From: Entomomonas sp. E2T0
GTDB taxonomy: Bacteria > Pseudomonadota > Gammaproteobacteria > Pseudomonadales > Pseudomonadaceae
Length of the DNA: 64,000 nt
Assembly: GCF_025985425.1 (NCBI RefSeq)
Contig: NZ_CP094972.1
Span: 2,899,540 to 2,963,539, forward strand
Direction: 5' to 3'
Shown here: positions 16,028 through 25,760 of the stretch, in pieces
Layout of the letters: each line of letters begins with the position of its first letter
Position numbering within the stretch: the first letter of the stretch is position 1
Position numbers and translations under genes: made by a program
The notes under the pieces: model-generated
Seen by the model: the letters and a program-made list of their open reading frames with translations, nothing else
Databases searched by the model: none
Told to the model about the DNA's origin: nothing

Positions 16028-16870
16028 ATGTCCCAAAGAGATATCGATCAATGGTTAAATCACCGCTTACAATTAGCGGAGAAGCAACTACGTGAATCTG
16101 ATAAAAAACCAGAGCACCCTCTCAAGGAGTGGTTTTTAGGTATCGATTTGGGTACTTGTAATATTGTATCAATCGTCATAGATAAAGATGCTAATCCGAT
16201 AGCTACTCGCCTTGATCAGGCTGATGTAGTGCGTGATGGTATCGTTTGGGATTTCTTTGGGGCTGTATCGATTGTTAAAAAACAACTCGCTAGCCTACAG
16301 GAGCAATTGGGTGTTGAGTTTACCAAAGCTTCAACCTCTTTTCCTCCTGGGACAGACCCCAGAATCTCTGTCAATGTTTTAGAAGCAGCTGGACTTGAGG
16401 TGACTCATGTAATTGATGAGCCCTCTGCCGTTGCTAATATGTTGCACTTAAAAAGTGCGGCTGTAGTAGATATTGGTGGTGGAACCACCGGTATTGCTGT
16501 CATTAAAAATGGTAAAGTTGTCTATTCAGGTGATGAGGCCACGGGTGGTCATCATGTTTCACTGACTTTAGCAGGCAACCTTAATCTACCTATTGAACAA
16601 GCAGAAACAAAGAAAAAAGAACAAGGTACAGAAATTTGGCCTATTGTACGTCCTGTTTTTGAAAAAATGACTGATATTGTTCACGATCATCTACAGCAAT
16701 ATCCAGTAGAAGAGATTTATTTATCAGGTGGTTCTTGTGCACTACCTGGTGTTGGTGTGTTATTTAGCCAAGCATTTCCTGAGCAAAAAGTAATACTACC
16801 TACCTTGCCTATCTTCATTACTCCCTTAGCCATTGCCGTTTGTGGAATGGAGGATAATCATGCAGATTAA
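16028..16870 (+). CDS. eutJ: EutJ, actin/Hsp70-fold chaperone-like protein
   Basis: A 280-aa protein with the actin-like ATPase fold: phosphate-1 motif G-I-D-L-G-T-C-N (about 38-45), phosphate-2 V-V-D-I-G-G-G-T-T-G (about 146-155) and an adenosine motif L-S-G-G-S-C-A-L-P-G near residue 238. EutJ/PduJ-type roles are not settled; it is assumed to assist assembly or reactivation of compartment enzymes. The last 11 bases overlap eutG. Confidence 0.93.
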   Translation: MSQRDIDQWLNHRLQLAEKQLRESDKKPEHPLKEWFLGIDLGTCNIVSIVIDKDANPIATRLDQADVVRDGIVWDFFGAVSIVKKQLASLQEQLGVEFTKASTSFPPGTDPRISVNVLEAAGLEVTHVIDEPSAVANMLHLKSAAVVDIGGGTTGIAVIKNGKVVYSGDEATGGHHVSLTLAGNLNLPIEQAETKKKEQGTEIWPIVRPVFEKMTDIVHDHLQQYPVEEIYLSGGSCALPGVGVLFSQAFPEQKVILPTLPIFITPLAIAVCGMEDNHAD

Positions 16871-18059
16871 CGAAGTCAGCCATGTAATTTATCGTGCTCT
16901 TGATTTAATTAATGCCCAGTCAGTACGTGAATTTACTGTGCCACCACAAACCTTTATTGGTGCAGGTGCATTAGCACGTTGCGGCGAAGCTATGGCTGAG
17001 CGCGACCTGAAATGTGTATTTGTGATGGTTGATGGTTTCCTACACAAACAAGGCATAGATGAAGGTTTATATCGCTCTTTAGAAGGCGCCAATATTAAAT
17101 ATGAAATCATCACCTATGCTGGTGGTGAACCAACTACTCAAATAGTTGAAGCAGCAGCTAAACAATTGTTAGCTGCGCAATGCGATAGTGTACTTGCATT
17201 AGGCGGTGGATCTGTTTTAGATGCCGCTAAAGCGACTGCTATGTTAGCAGCTAATGTTGATTTACCTATTGAGAATTTAGCCAATAAAGCCATTAAATTA
17301 AAAAAACGTCTACCTCTGATCGCTATTCCTACTACAGCAGGAACAGGCTCAGAAGCAACTAATATTGCAGTTATTACTGATACTACAAATGATGTAAAAC
17401 AAGTATTAGTTCATCCACAACTAATACCTGACTTAGCTATTATTGATGCTTGCTTAACTTTAGGTGTGCCCTCTGAAATTACTGCGATTACAGGAATTGA
17501 TGCACTTACTCATGCCATTGAAACCTATGTAGCTTGTCATGCAACACCACTTACCAAAGGTTTTGCCTACAGAGCAATTACCTTAATTGGTGAAGCACTA
17601 CCCCATGCAGTAGGCCAAGGTAATGATATTCCTGCTCGTGAATCAATGATGCTTGCCTCTTATATGGCAGGCATGGCTTTCTCCAATGGAGGACTTGGTC
17701 TATGCCATGCAATGGCACACCAAATTGGTGGTAAATACCATATTCCTCATGGCATGTGTAATGCCATTATGTTGCCTGCTGTTATGCGCTTCAACCAATT
17801 AGTTTGCAAGAAAGAATATGCTGAAATCGGTCATGCATTAACGGGTAAACAAATAGAAGCAGAAGACACTATTAAAGCTATACAACAGCTTATATATGAC
17901 GTTGGACTTTGTAAAAAATTAGGAGAGTTTGGAGGGTCTCCTGAGGATATCCCGCAGCTTGCCGAAGCGGCTATGCAAGATATCTGTTTAACAACTAATC
18001 CTCGGACAGTAACACAAGAGCAAATAATTGCAGTTTATCAAGATGCATTAGCCTCTTAA
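16860..18059 (+). CDS. eutG: EutG, iron-dependent alcohol dehydrogenase
   Basis: A 399-aa class III (Fe) alcohol dehydrogenase reducing acetaldehyde to ethanol and regenerating NAD+ in the lumen. The ATG at 16860 follows a GGAGG site; a longer frame from 16833 lacks one. The NAD-binding G-G-G-S-V-L-D-A-A-K and the metal-binding segment with H-A-x4-Y, L-C-H-A-M-A-H-Q and I-P-H-G are intact. Its first about 20 residues can form an amphipathic helix, as in other encapsulated enzymes. The gene overlaps eutJ; eutH follows after 48 bases. Confidence 0.95.
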   Translation: MQINEVSHVIYRALDLINAQSVREFTVPPQTFIGAGALARCGEAMAERDLKCVFVMVDGFLHKQGIDEGLYRSLEGANIKYEIITYAGGEPTTQIVEAAAKQLLAAQCDSVLALGGGSVLDAAKATAMLAANVDLPIENLANKAIKLKKRLPLIAIPTTAGTGSEATNIAVITDTTNDVKQVLVHPQLIPDLAIIDACLTLGVPSEITAITGIDALTHAIETYVACHATPLTKGFAYRAITLIGEALPHAVGQGNDIPARESMMLASYMAGMAFSNGGLGLCHAMAHQIGGKYHIPHGMCNAIMLPAVMRFNQLVCKKEYAEIGHALTGKQIEAEDTIKAIQQLIYDVGLCKKLGEFGGSPEDIPQLAEAAMQDICLTTNPRTVTQEQIIAVYQDALAS

Positions 18060-18107
18060 TAAACTAACAAGAAGGTTTAATTTTTATAATGAGTAGGAGT
18101 TCGGCTA

Positions 18108-19376
18108 ATGGGTATTAATGAAATTATTGTCTATATCATGATGGCCTTTATGATAATAGCAGCCTTTGATCGTATCCTTAACCAGTTTGGGGGCTCAGAA
18201 TCTATTCTTAGCAAGATTGGTTTAGGGAAAGTGGGTAAAGGTATTGACGGTTCAGGTAGTCAATTTGAAGAAGGCTTTATGGCGATGGGAGCCTTAGGGT
18301 TGGCAATGGTCGGAATCACTGCTTTAGCCCCTGTTATTGCCACTTATTTAGGCCCCTTAGTTAAACCTCTGTATGAAGCTGTAGGTGCTGATCCATCAAT
18401 GTTTGCTGGCACTATATTAGCTTGCGATATGGGTGGTTTCTTCCTTGCTAAACAATTAGCCACTTCAGATGCCGCAGCCTTATATTCAGGTATCATCTTA
18501 GCGGCTATGATGGGTCCAACCATTGTATTTACTATCCCTGTAGCACTTGGCATCATTGATAAATCTGACAGACGTTACCTAGCTTTAGGTGTCTTAGCAG
18601 GTATCGTCACCATCCCAGTAGGCTGTATTGCTGCTGGTTTAATAGCCATGTTCTCAGGTGTAGAACTTGATGGCCGCCCTGCAACGTTTACTTTCGTATT
18701 TATCTTAGTCAACATGATTCCAGTAATCATTATTGCAGCACTGATTGTTTTAGGTTTAAAACTATTCCCTGAAAAAATGATCTCTGGCTTCCAAGTTTTT
18801 GCAAAAATCTTAGTGGGTATCATCACTGTTGGCTTAGTAGCAGCAGTATTAAAGTTTACAACAGATTGGACCTTTATTCCTGGTATGGATCCTATTTTCA
18901 GTACTCAATCACCAGCTGCTGATGATATGCGCGCCATGGAAGTTATTGGTTCCATTGCTTGTATCTTACTAGGTGCTTACCCAATGGTATTCCTAATCAC
19001 TCGCTGGTTTGGAAAGCCTTTAATGAAAGTGGGTGGCCTATTGAAAATGAATGACATTGCAGCAGCCGGTATGATCGCTACCTTAGCAAACAATATCCCA
19101 ATGTTCAGTATGATGAGCAGAATGGATGAGCGTGGTAAAATTATTAACTGTGCATTTGCTGTATCTGCCGCCTTCACCTTAGGTGATCACTTAGGTTTTG
19201 TTGCAGGTATTGGTGTATCCACCATGATCTTCCCAATGATCGTAGGTAAGTTAGTCGGTGGTATTACAGCTGTTGGTGTAGCGATGATGATTGCACCTAA
19301 AACCTCTGCTCCAATGAAGGTAGAAGAAGTTGATATTGTTGTTGAAGAAACTTCTTTTGAAGCAGAAGCTAAATAA
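18108..19376 (+). CDS. eutH: EutH, ethanolamine permease
   Basis: A 422-aa polytopic inner-membrane protein with at least ten hydrophobic segments, closely matching enterobacterial EutH (408 aa) through M-G-I-N-E-I-I-V-Y-I-M-M, G-S-Q-F-E-E-G-F-M-A-M-G-A-L-G and L-A-N-N-I-P-M-F. EutH allows ethanolamine uptake when it is scarce or mostly protonated at acidic pH, which would suit a gut habitat. The C-terminal 25 residues are acidic and variable. Confidence 0.95.
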   Translation: MGINEIIVYIMMAFMIIAAFDRILNQFGGSESILSKIGLGKVGKGIDGSGSQFEEGFMAMGALGLAMVGITALAPVIATYLGPLVKPLYEAVGADPSMFAGTILACDMGGFFLAKQLATSDAAALYSGIILAAMMGPTIVFTIPVALGIIDKSDRRYLALGVLAGIVTIPVGCIAAGLIAMFSGVELDGRPATFTFVFILVNMIPVIIIAALIVLGLKLFPEKMISGFQVFAKILVGIITVGLVAAVLKFTTDWTFIPGMDPIFSTQSPAADDMRAMEVIGSIACILLGAYPMVFLITRWFGKPLMKVGGLLKMNDIAAAGMIATLANNIPMFSMMSRMDERGKIINCAFAVSAAFTLGDHLGFVAGIGVSTMIFPMIVGKLVGGITAVGVAMMIAPKTSAPMKVEEVDIVVEETSFEAEAK

Positions 19377-19387
19377 GGAATATTAAG

Positions 19388-20812
19388 ATGGCTACCACAG
19401 TAATTCGTAGTGTAGGTATAGATATAGGTACTACCACTACTCAGGTGATCTTCTCTCGCCTAGAGTTAGTAAATCGTGCCGCTGTATCACAAGTACCTCA
19501 CTACGAGTTTACTAAACGTGAAATTCTTTACGAAAGTCCTGTAATCTTTACACCTATAGATTTTGAGGGACGTATTCGTGAAGAAGAGCTATTGTCATTT
19601 ATTCTAGATCAGTACCGTACTGCTGGTGTTACCCCTGAAGAAATTCAGTCTGGCGCTATCATCATCACAGGTGAAACGTCCAAAGCACGTAATGCACGCC
19701 CTGCAGTATTGAAACTAGCAGAAACACTAGGCAACTTTGTTGTAGCCACAGCAGGCCCACACTTAGAATCAATCATTGCAGGACAAGGTTCAGGAGCGAG
19801 TGAATTATCACGCACTACCATTGGTCGTGTATTAAATATTGATATCGGTGGTGGCACTGCTAACTATGTATTATTTGAAGATGGCGAGGTGGTTGACTCT
19901 GCTTGTCTTAATATTGGTGGACGTTTATTAGAAACAGATCAACAGGGTCGTGTGGTACGTGCACATGCTCCTGGTAAACTAGTCTGCCAAGCCTTGTTTG
20001 GTAATCAAGATCCACTAACACTTAATAGACAACAACTTGTACAAGTGACAGAGTTGATGGCTGATTTACTTTATCAAGTGACTATAGGACAACCTTCTGA
20101 TCTAGCCAAACAACTATTAATGACAGATGCCCTCCCCACTTCAGGATTGTTAAATGCATTAACTATTTCAGGTGGTGTTGGTACTTGCGTTTATCAGCCA
20201 GTAACCGACGATCAACTATTTAAATTTGGGGACATTGGCCCATTACTAGCTCGTGCTATTGCGAAGCATGCTGGTTTCGCTAAGTTGCCTTTAAAAGCAC
20301 CTAAACAAACTATTAGAGCTACTGTCATTGGAGCTGGTGCACATACCTTATCACTTTCTGGTAGTACTATTTGGTTAAAAGAAGTTCCTTTACCAATTCG
20401 TAATATTCCAGTTATTCATACCAGAGTAAGTGGTGTATCACTTAACCCAGAGGAGCTTCTTACAGCTTGGCAACAAGCATTAATACAACATGATTTATCT
20501 GCTGAAACTGACTCTTATGCTTTAACGCTCCCTGCTGATACACCTGTAACTTATCAGGCTATTCAGTTATGTGTTAAAGCACTAGGTGATTTTTCACAAC
20601 ATTATCCCAATTCTCAGCCACTTATCGTGATTGCTCAACAGGATCTCGGTAAAGTACTAGGGATGTTACTACAACCACACTTAGGGGGTAGAACATTGGC
20701 CGTCATTGATGAAGTAGTAACCCGAGAAGGCGATTATATTGATATTGGCAACCCATTATTTGGCGGGGAAATTGTACCAATCACCGTTAAATCATTGGCA
20801 TTTCCTTCCTAA
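19388..20812 (+). CDS. eutA: EutA, ethanolamine ammonia-lyase reactivase
   Basis: A 474-aa Hsp70/actin-fold reactivating factor that exchanges damaged cobalamin from EutBC using ATP. Phosphate motif S-V-G-I-D-I-G-T-T-T-T-Q at about 8-19 and N-I-D-I-G-G-G-T-A-N near 154 are visible. Length and sequence agree with enterobacterial EutA (467 aa). It precedes eutB by 13 bases with an AAAGGAG site, keeping the reactivase next to the enzyme it serves. Confidence 0.95.
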   Translation: MATTVIRSVGIDIGTTTTQVIFSRLELVNRAAVSQVPHYEFTKREILYESPVIFTPIDFEGRIREEELLSFILDQYRTAGVTPEEIQSGAIIITGETSKARNARPAVLKLAETLGNFVVATAGPHLESIIAGQGSGASELSRTTIGRVLNIDIGGGTANYVLFEDGEVVDSACLNIGGRLLETDQQGRVVRAHAPGKLVCQALFGNQDPLTLNRQQLVQVTELMADLLYQVTIGQPSDLAKQLLMTDALPTSGLLNALTISGGVGTCVYQPVTDDQLFKFGDIGPLLARAIAKHAGFAKLPLKAPKQTIRATVIGAGAHTLSLSGSTIWLKEVPLPIRNIPVIHTRVSGVSLNPEELLTAWQQALIQHDLSAETDSYALTLPADTPVTYQAIQLCVKALGDFSQHYPNSQPLIVIAQQDLGKVLGMLLQPHLGGRTLAVIDEVVTREGDYIDIGNPLFGGEIVPITVKSLAFPS

Positions 20813-20825
20813 AGGAGCGTAATTA

Positions 20826-22187
20826 ATGAAACTTAAAACCCAGCTTTTTGGTCAAAGCTATCAATTTAAAGATGTTAAAGAAGTTTTAGCAAAAGCTAAT
20901 GAGCCACGCTCTGGCGACGAGTTGGCAGGTGTTGCTGCCACATCATCACAAGAACGTGTGGCGGCAAAGCAAGTGCTATCTGAAATGACTATTGCAGATG
21001 TTCGTATGAATCCAGTGGTTCCATATGAAGAGGACTGTGTTACTCGCCTTATTCAAGACAATGTGAATGAGACGTCTTATAACAGTATCAAAAATTGGAC
21101 CATTGGTGAGTTACGTGAGTATATTCTCTGTGATGACACCACTAACGATGATATCGCTTTCTTACGTAAAGGTATAACATCTGAAGTAGTTGCGGCAGTT
21201 GCTAAAATATGCTCTAACGGTGACTTAATCTATGGTGCAAAAAAAATCCCTGTAGTAAAAAGAGCTAATAACACTATCGGCTTACCAGGCCATTTTGCTG
21301 CTCGTTTACAACCTAATGATACTCGTGACAATGTTAAAAGTATTGAAGCGCAGATTTATGAAGGTTTATCCTATGGTTCAGGTGATGCCGTAATTGGTGT
21401 AAACCCTGTAACGGACGATGTGGAAAACTTACGTCGTGTTTTAGATACCATCTATGAAGTTATTGATAAATTTAAAATCCCTACCCAAGGCTGTGTTTTA
21501 GGTCATGTTAGCACTCAAATGGAAGCTATTCGTAAAGGTGCTCCCGGTGGTTTAATCTTCCAAAGTATTTGTGGTAGCGAAAAAGGCTTAAAAGAATTTG
21601 GTATTAGCCTAGAAATGTTAAATGAAGCACAAGCAATTGGTAGAGAATATAATCGTATTGCTGGTAGTAACTTCTTCTACTTTGAAACAGGCCAAGGCTC
21701 TGCTCTTTCTGCAAATGCCCACTATGGTGCTGACCAAGTAACCATGGAAGCTCGTAACTATGGACTGGCTCGTCACTATGATCCTTTTATGGTGAACACC
21801 GTGGTTGGTTTTATTGGCCCTGAGTATCTCTACGATGGTCGTCAAATTATGCGCGCAGGTTTAGAAGATCACTTTATGGGTAAATTAAGTGGTATTTCTA
21901 TGGGTTGTGACTGCTGTTATACCAATCATGCCAATGCAGATCAAAATGTTAATGAAACACTTTCTATCTTATTAGCATCTGCTGGCTGTAACTTTATTAT
22001 TGGTATGCCTTTAGGTGATGATATTATGCTTAACTATCAAACCTCTGCGTTCCATGATACTGCTATGATACGTCAATTACTAAACCTACGCCCTTCTCCT
22101 GAGTTTGAACGTTGGTTAGAAAGCATGGGTATTATGAGTAACGGTCGTTTAACCAGTGCTGCTGGTGACGCTTCACTATTCTTCTAA
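20826..22187 (+). CDS. eutB: EutB, ethanolamine ammonia-lyase large subunit
   Basis: The 453-aa catalytic TIM-barrel subunit that, with EutC and adenosylcobalamin, splits ethanolamine into acetaldehyde and ammonia. It has the same length as the Escherichia protein and preserves L-Q-P-N-D-T-R-D, F-E-T-G-Q-G-S-A-L-S-A (substrate-pocket glutamate) and M-G-C-D-C-C-Y-T-N-H-A. The gene lies in the tight eutABC block; eutC starts 15 bases later. Confidence 0.97.
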   Translation: MKLKTQLFGQSYQFKDVKEVLAKANEPRSGDELAGVAATSSQERVAAKQVLSEMTIADVRMNPVVPYEEDCVTRLIQDNVNETSYNSIKNWTIGELREYILCDDTTNDDIAFLRKGITSEVVAAVAKICSNGDLIYGAKKIPVVKRANNTIGLPGHFAARLQPNDTRDNVKSIEAQIYEGLSYGSGDAVIGVNPVTDDVENLRRVLDTIYEVIDKFKIPTQGCVLGHVSTQMEAIRKGAPGGLIFQSICGSEKGLKEFGISLEMLNEAQAIGREYNRIAGSNFFYFETGQGSALSANAHYGADQVTMEARNYGLARHYDPFMVNTVVGFIGPEYLYDGRQIMRAGLEDHFMGKLSGISMGCDCCYTNHANADQNVNETLSILLASAGCNFIIGMPLGDDIMLNYQTSAFHDTAMIRQLLNLRPSPEFERWLESMGIMSNGRLTSAAGDASLFF

Positions 22188-22202
22188 GAGGGGTAATAAA
22201 TC

Positions 22203-23102
22203 ATGGATCAAAAACAAATTGATGCGCTTGTTCGAGAAGTAATGAGCAAACTTGATGTGAAAGGTAATAGCACATCTTTTACTACCACTCAAAATGTTGG
22301 GCAGGCTAGTAATAATGTGACTAATGAAGCGGTTGAAAGTTGCTCTATTGACTTAGGTTCTCAGGAAGCTAAACAATGGATTGGTGTACAACACCCTCAT
22401 AATCTAGAAGTGTTACAAGCGTTAAAAAACAATACTGCATCACGTGTTGGTTCTGGTCGTACAGGTGTTAGACCTAGGACAAATTCATTACTACGTTTTT
22501 TAGCTGATCACTCTCGCTCAAAAGATACAGTACTTAAAGAAGTACCTTCTGAGTGGGTACAAAAACAAGGTTTATTAGAGTTACAATCTGAAGTTCACGA
22601 TAAAGATCAATACTTAACCCGTCCTGATATGGGTCGTATTTTAAGTGATGATTCTGTTAAAATTTTACTTGAGAAATGCAAAAAAAATCCTCAAGTACAA
22701 GTAGTGGTTTCAGATGGTTTATCTACTGATGCTATCCTTGCTAACTATGAGGAAATTCTACCTCCTCTACTAGCTGGTTTACAAAGTGCTGGTTTAGATG
22801 TAGGTACTCCATTTTTCGTCCGTTATGGCCGAGTAAAAATTGAAGACCAAATTGGTGAAGTACTAGGCGCTAAAACAGTTGTTATGTTAGTGGGTGAAAG
22901 ACCAGGTTTAGGCCAGTCAGAAAGTTTATCTTGTTATGCTATTTATAGCCCAACTGTAGCTGACTCTGTTGAAGCGGATAGAACTTGTATCTCAAATATT
23001 CACCGTGCAGGTACTCCACCTGTAGAAGCAGCAGCAGTTATTGTTGATTTAGTTAAACGTATGCTAGATAAGAAAGCGTCTGGCATTGGCTTAACCCGTT
23101 AA
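22203..23102 (+). CDS. eutC: EutC, ethanolamine ammonia-lyase small subunit
   Basis: The 299-aa small subunit, which helps hold the lower face of the cobalamin. Residues 1-19 ([19 protein letters not shown]) match the N-terminal helix shown in enterobacteria to target the lyase to the compartment; a polar linker to about residue 50 follows. The core carries [13 protein letters not shown] and S-D-G-L-S-T-D-A. It is preceded by a GAGGGG-type site. Confidence 0.97.
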   Translation: MDQKQIDALVREVMSKLDVKGNSTSFTTTQNVGQASNNVTNEAVESCSIDLGSQEAKQWIGVQHPHNLEVLQALKNNTASRVGSGRTGVRPRTNSLLRFLADHSRSKDTVLKEVPSEWVQKQGLLELQSEVHDKDQYLTRPDMGRILSDDSVKILLEKCKKNPQVQVVVSDGLSTDAILANYEEILPPLLAGLQSAGLDVGTPFFVRYGRVKIEDQIGEVLGAKTVVMLVGERPGLGQSESLSCYAIYSPTVADSVEADRTCISNIHRAGTPPVEAAAVIVDLVKRMLDKKASGIGLTR

Positions 23103-23117
23103 TAAGGAGGCAATATC

Positions 23118-23774
23118 ATGCCTACATTAGACCTAATAAGACCCAGTGTTAAAGCCGTTAGATTAATTGCTTCACTGCAAGAAGATTTTCGCAAAGAGCT
23201 AAAACTACCCGATCATATCCGTAGTTTAGGTTTAATCACAGCTGACTCTGATGACGTGACTTATATTGCAGCAGATGAAGCGACCAAACAAGCTCAAGTA
23301 CAAGTGGTATATGGTCGCTCATTATACGCAGGTGCTGCAAATGCTCCATCACCAACTGCTGGAGAAGTATTAATCATGTTAGGTGGTCCTAATCCTGCTG
23401 AAGTTCGTGCAGGTTTAAACGCGATGATTGCTACTATTGAAGATGGCCCAGCGTTCCAATGGGCAAACGACCAAGAAGATACTGCTTTCTTAGCGCATGT
23501 AGTATCACGCACTGGTTCTTACCTTTCGGAAATGGCTAACATTCCACTAGGCGATCCTATTGCCTACTTGGTAGCACCACCACTAGAAGCTACTTTTGGA
23601 ATTGATGCTGCATTAAAAGCAGCTGAAGTTGACTTAGTTTGTTATGTACCACCTCCATCTGAAACCAACTATTCAGCGGCATTTTTGAGAGGTAGCCAAG
23701 CTGCCTGTAAATCTGCTTGTGATGCATTTGCTGAAGCAGTTTTAGAAGTAGGTCGTAATCCTATCCAATCTTAG
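23118..23774 (+). CDS. eutL: EutL, tandem-BMC trimeric shell protein
   Basis: A 218-aa protein with two circularly permuted BMC domains (BMC-T), forming pseudohexameric trimers with a gated central pore; crystal structures from Escherichia show open and closed forms and ethanolamine binding. Length matches the family (219 aa). The [21 protein letters not shown] block and the [15 protein letters not shown] end are conserved. An AAGGAGG site precedes the ATG. Confidence 0.96.
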   Translation: MPTLDLIRPSVKAVRLIASLQEDFRKELKLPDHIRSLGLITADSDDVTYIAADEATKQAQVQVVYGRSLYAGAANAPSPTAGEVLIMLGGPNPAEVRAGLNAMIATIEDGPAFQWANDQEDTAFLAHVVSRTGSYLSEMANIPLGDPIAYLVAPPLEATFGIDAALKAAEVDLVCYVPPPSETNYSAAFLRGSQAACKSACDAFAEAVLEVGRNPIQS

Positions 23775-23787
23775 GCAAGGAGTTAAT

Positions 23788-24423
23788 ATGATAAACGCAT
23801 TAGGACTGTTGGAGGTAAGCGGCTTAACCGCCAGCATTGAAGCTGCCGATGCAATGCTGAAGGCAGCTCAAGTGCGTCTAATCAGTCAAACCGTAACCCC
23901 GCCTGGGATGATTACTTTAGTGATTGAAGGCGATTTAGCTGCTTGCCGTGCTGCATTGGATGCAGGCTCAGCAGCAGCCAGTCGTTTAGGCCAAGTTATT
24001 ATACGTAAAGAGATAGGCCGTCCAGAAACAGATACAGAATGGTTTGTTCTTAATCTTCAACAACCACAAACTGCTGTTAGTGAAGCTAAAGCGCCAACAA
24101 CTAAACCTGTTGCGCCTAAAGTAGTAACACCTGCTACAGAAGTCGCAGTGACCAAAGCTACGCCTAAAGCAGCGCCAGAGAAAGCTGCTAAGCCAGTAGT
24201 TGAAACAACTACTGAACTTAAAGTTACCGAATCTGATGAGATAAATGAAGTAGCGCTTATCAAGCTTATTGCCAAACATCCACAAGGCCGTAATTTAACT
24301 GATCTTATGAACCATTTTAATGTTTCTAAGACAGAAATTAGTGCGTTGTTAAAAAATTGTGTTGGTGATGGTAAATTACGTCGAAAAGGTAATCGCTACT
24401 ATATCATTGAGGCTAAAAAATGA
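23788..24423 (+). CDS. eutK: EutK, BMC shell protein with C-terminal winged-helix domain
   Basis: A 211-aa shell protein: BMC domain (about 1-90), a low-complexity Ala/Pro/Thr/Lys linker (about 91-150) and a C-terminal helix-turn-helix-like domain (about 151-211; A-L-I-K-L-I-A-K-H-P ending R-R-K-G-N-R-Y-Y-I-I). Escherichia EutK (about 166 aa) has the same parts with a much shorter linker. The terminal domain is basic and thought able to bind nucleic acid. Its stop overlaps the next gene by 4 bases (ATGA), so the following pduS-like gene is translationally coupled to it. Confidence 0.93.
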   Translation: MINALGLLEVSGLTASIEAADAMLKAAQVRLISQTVTPPGMITLVIEGDLAACRAALDAGSAAASRLGQVIIRKEIGRPETDTEWFVLNLQQPQTAVSEAKAPTTKPVAPKVVTPATEVAVTKATPKAAPEKAAKPVVETTTELKVTESDEINEVALIKLIAKHPQGRNLTDLMNHFNVSKTEISALLKNCVGDGKLRRKGNRYYIIEAKK

Positions 24424-25757
24424 TTACTGAAATTGATGCTGCCACCATACGGCAACGTGTACAACAAGCAGGTATTGTTGGTGCTGGTGGCGCAGGTTTC
24501 CCTACACATGTTAAATTAAACGCTGAAGCTGAAATTTATTTAGTGAATGGTGCTGAATGCGAACCTTTATTAAAAGTAGATCAACAACTAGCTGCTCGGC
24601 AAGCTGATGATCTAGTCCGTGGTTTGCAATATGCCATGAAAGCTACAGGTGCTAAAGAAGGTATTATTGCTTTAAAAGCTAAATATCAAGAAGCTATTAC
24701 TCAACTTGAACCTTTATTACCTGCTAATATTCGTTTACATATATTAGAAGATATTTACCCAGCTGGTGATGAAGTTATTACCATTTGGTTAGCAACAGGT
24801 CGTAGAGTACCTCCTGCTGCCCTACCCTTATCAGTAGGTGTGGTAGTAAATAATGTACAAACATTAATCAATGTTGCCTATGCCGTAGAAAATGAAACAC
24901 CTGTAACAGACCGTACTTTAACCGTCAACGGTATGGTTAAACAACCTATTACTCTAACCGTACCTTTAGGTACTACCCTAAAGCAAGTTTTAGATTTAGC
25001 AGGTGGCCCCACTATTAGTAATCCTGCCTTTATTAATGGTGGCCCTATGATGGGGGCATTAGTAGAATCATTAGATGAACCTGTTACTAAAACAACAGGT
25101 GGCTTATTGGTATTACCTGATGATCACTTATTGATTCGCCGTCGTAAGCAAAATATGCAAAGTGTGGTAGCGATGGCCAGAACAGTATGTGAACAATGTT
25201 GTTTATGTACAGAACTATGCCCACGTCATTTAATTGGGCATGAATTACCTCCTCACTTAATTGTACGTGCAGTTAATTATCAAAAAGCTGACGAGGCCTC
25301 TATTCTACTATCAGCACTTACCTGCTCAGAATGTGGTATTTGTGAAGCCTATGCCTGCCCTGTTGATATTTCACCTATGCGTTTGAATCAAGCCTTAAAG
25401 AAACAATTCCGTGAACAAGGTGGTCGCTATGAAGGTGAACTTCGTCCAGCAGATCCAATGGCACGTTATCGTCTATTACCTATTAAGCGCCTTATCAGCC
25501 GCTTAGATTTAGATAAGGTCAACCATAAAGCACCTTGGTTTGATACCAGTTGGCAACCTATCAAGGTAACTTTGCCCGTTAGACAACATATTGGCGCACC
25601 TGCAAAACCAGTTATTCAAGTAGGTGATAAAGTAACCAAAGGGCAATTATTAGCAGAGATGGCAGAGGGACAACTTGGTGTACCTCTTCACGCTAGTATT
25701 ACAGGCTTTGTACAACACATTGATGACCAAAATATTGTTATTGCTCAGGAGTCATAA
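24420..25757 (+). CDS. pduS: PduS-like Fe-S flavoprotein, cobalamin reductase type (RnfC-like)
   Basis: A 445-aa RnfC/NuoF-like protein: N-terminal G-I-V-G-A-G-G-A-G-F-P-T-H-V-K (FMN/NADH region), then two ferredoxin motifs with Cys257, 260, 263, 267 and Cys302, 305, 308, 313, and a C-terminal barrel-sandwich segment (about 385-440). In the propanediol compartment PduS passes NADH electrons through FMN and two [4Fe-4S] clusters to cob(III/II)alamin for adenosylation. Here it would serve EutT. Standard enterobacterial eut operons lack it; this copy is joined to eutK by an ATGA overlap and is followed by its usual shell partner. Confidence 0.92.
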   Translation: MITEIDAATIRQRVQQAGIVGAGGAGFPTHVKLNAEAEIYLVNGAECEPLLKVDQQLAARQADDLVRGLQYAMKATGAKEGIIALKAKYQEAITQLEPLLPANIRLHILEDIYPAGDEVITIWLATGRRVPPAALPLSVGVVVNNVQTLINVAYAVENETPVTDRTLTVNGMVKQPITLTVPLGTTLKQVLDLAGGPTISNPAFINGGPMMGALVESLDEPVTKTTGGLLVLPDDHLLIRRRKQNMQSVVAMARTVCEQCCLCTELCPRHLIGHELPPHLIVRAVNYQKADEASILLSALTCSECGICEAYACPVDISPMRLNQALKKQFREQGGRYEGELRPADPMARYRLLPIKRLISRLDLDKVNHKAPWFDTSWQPIKVTLPVRQHIGAPAKPVIQVGDKVTKGQLLAEMAEGQLGVPLHASITGFVQHIDDQNIVIAQES

Positions 25758-25760
25758 TAA

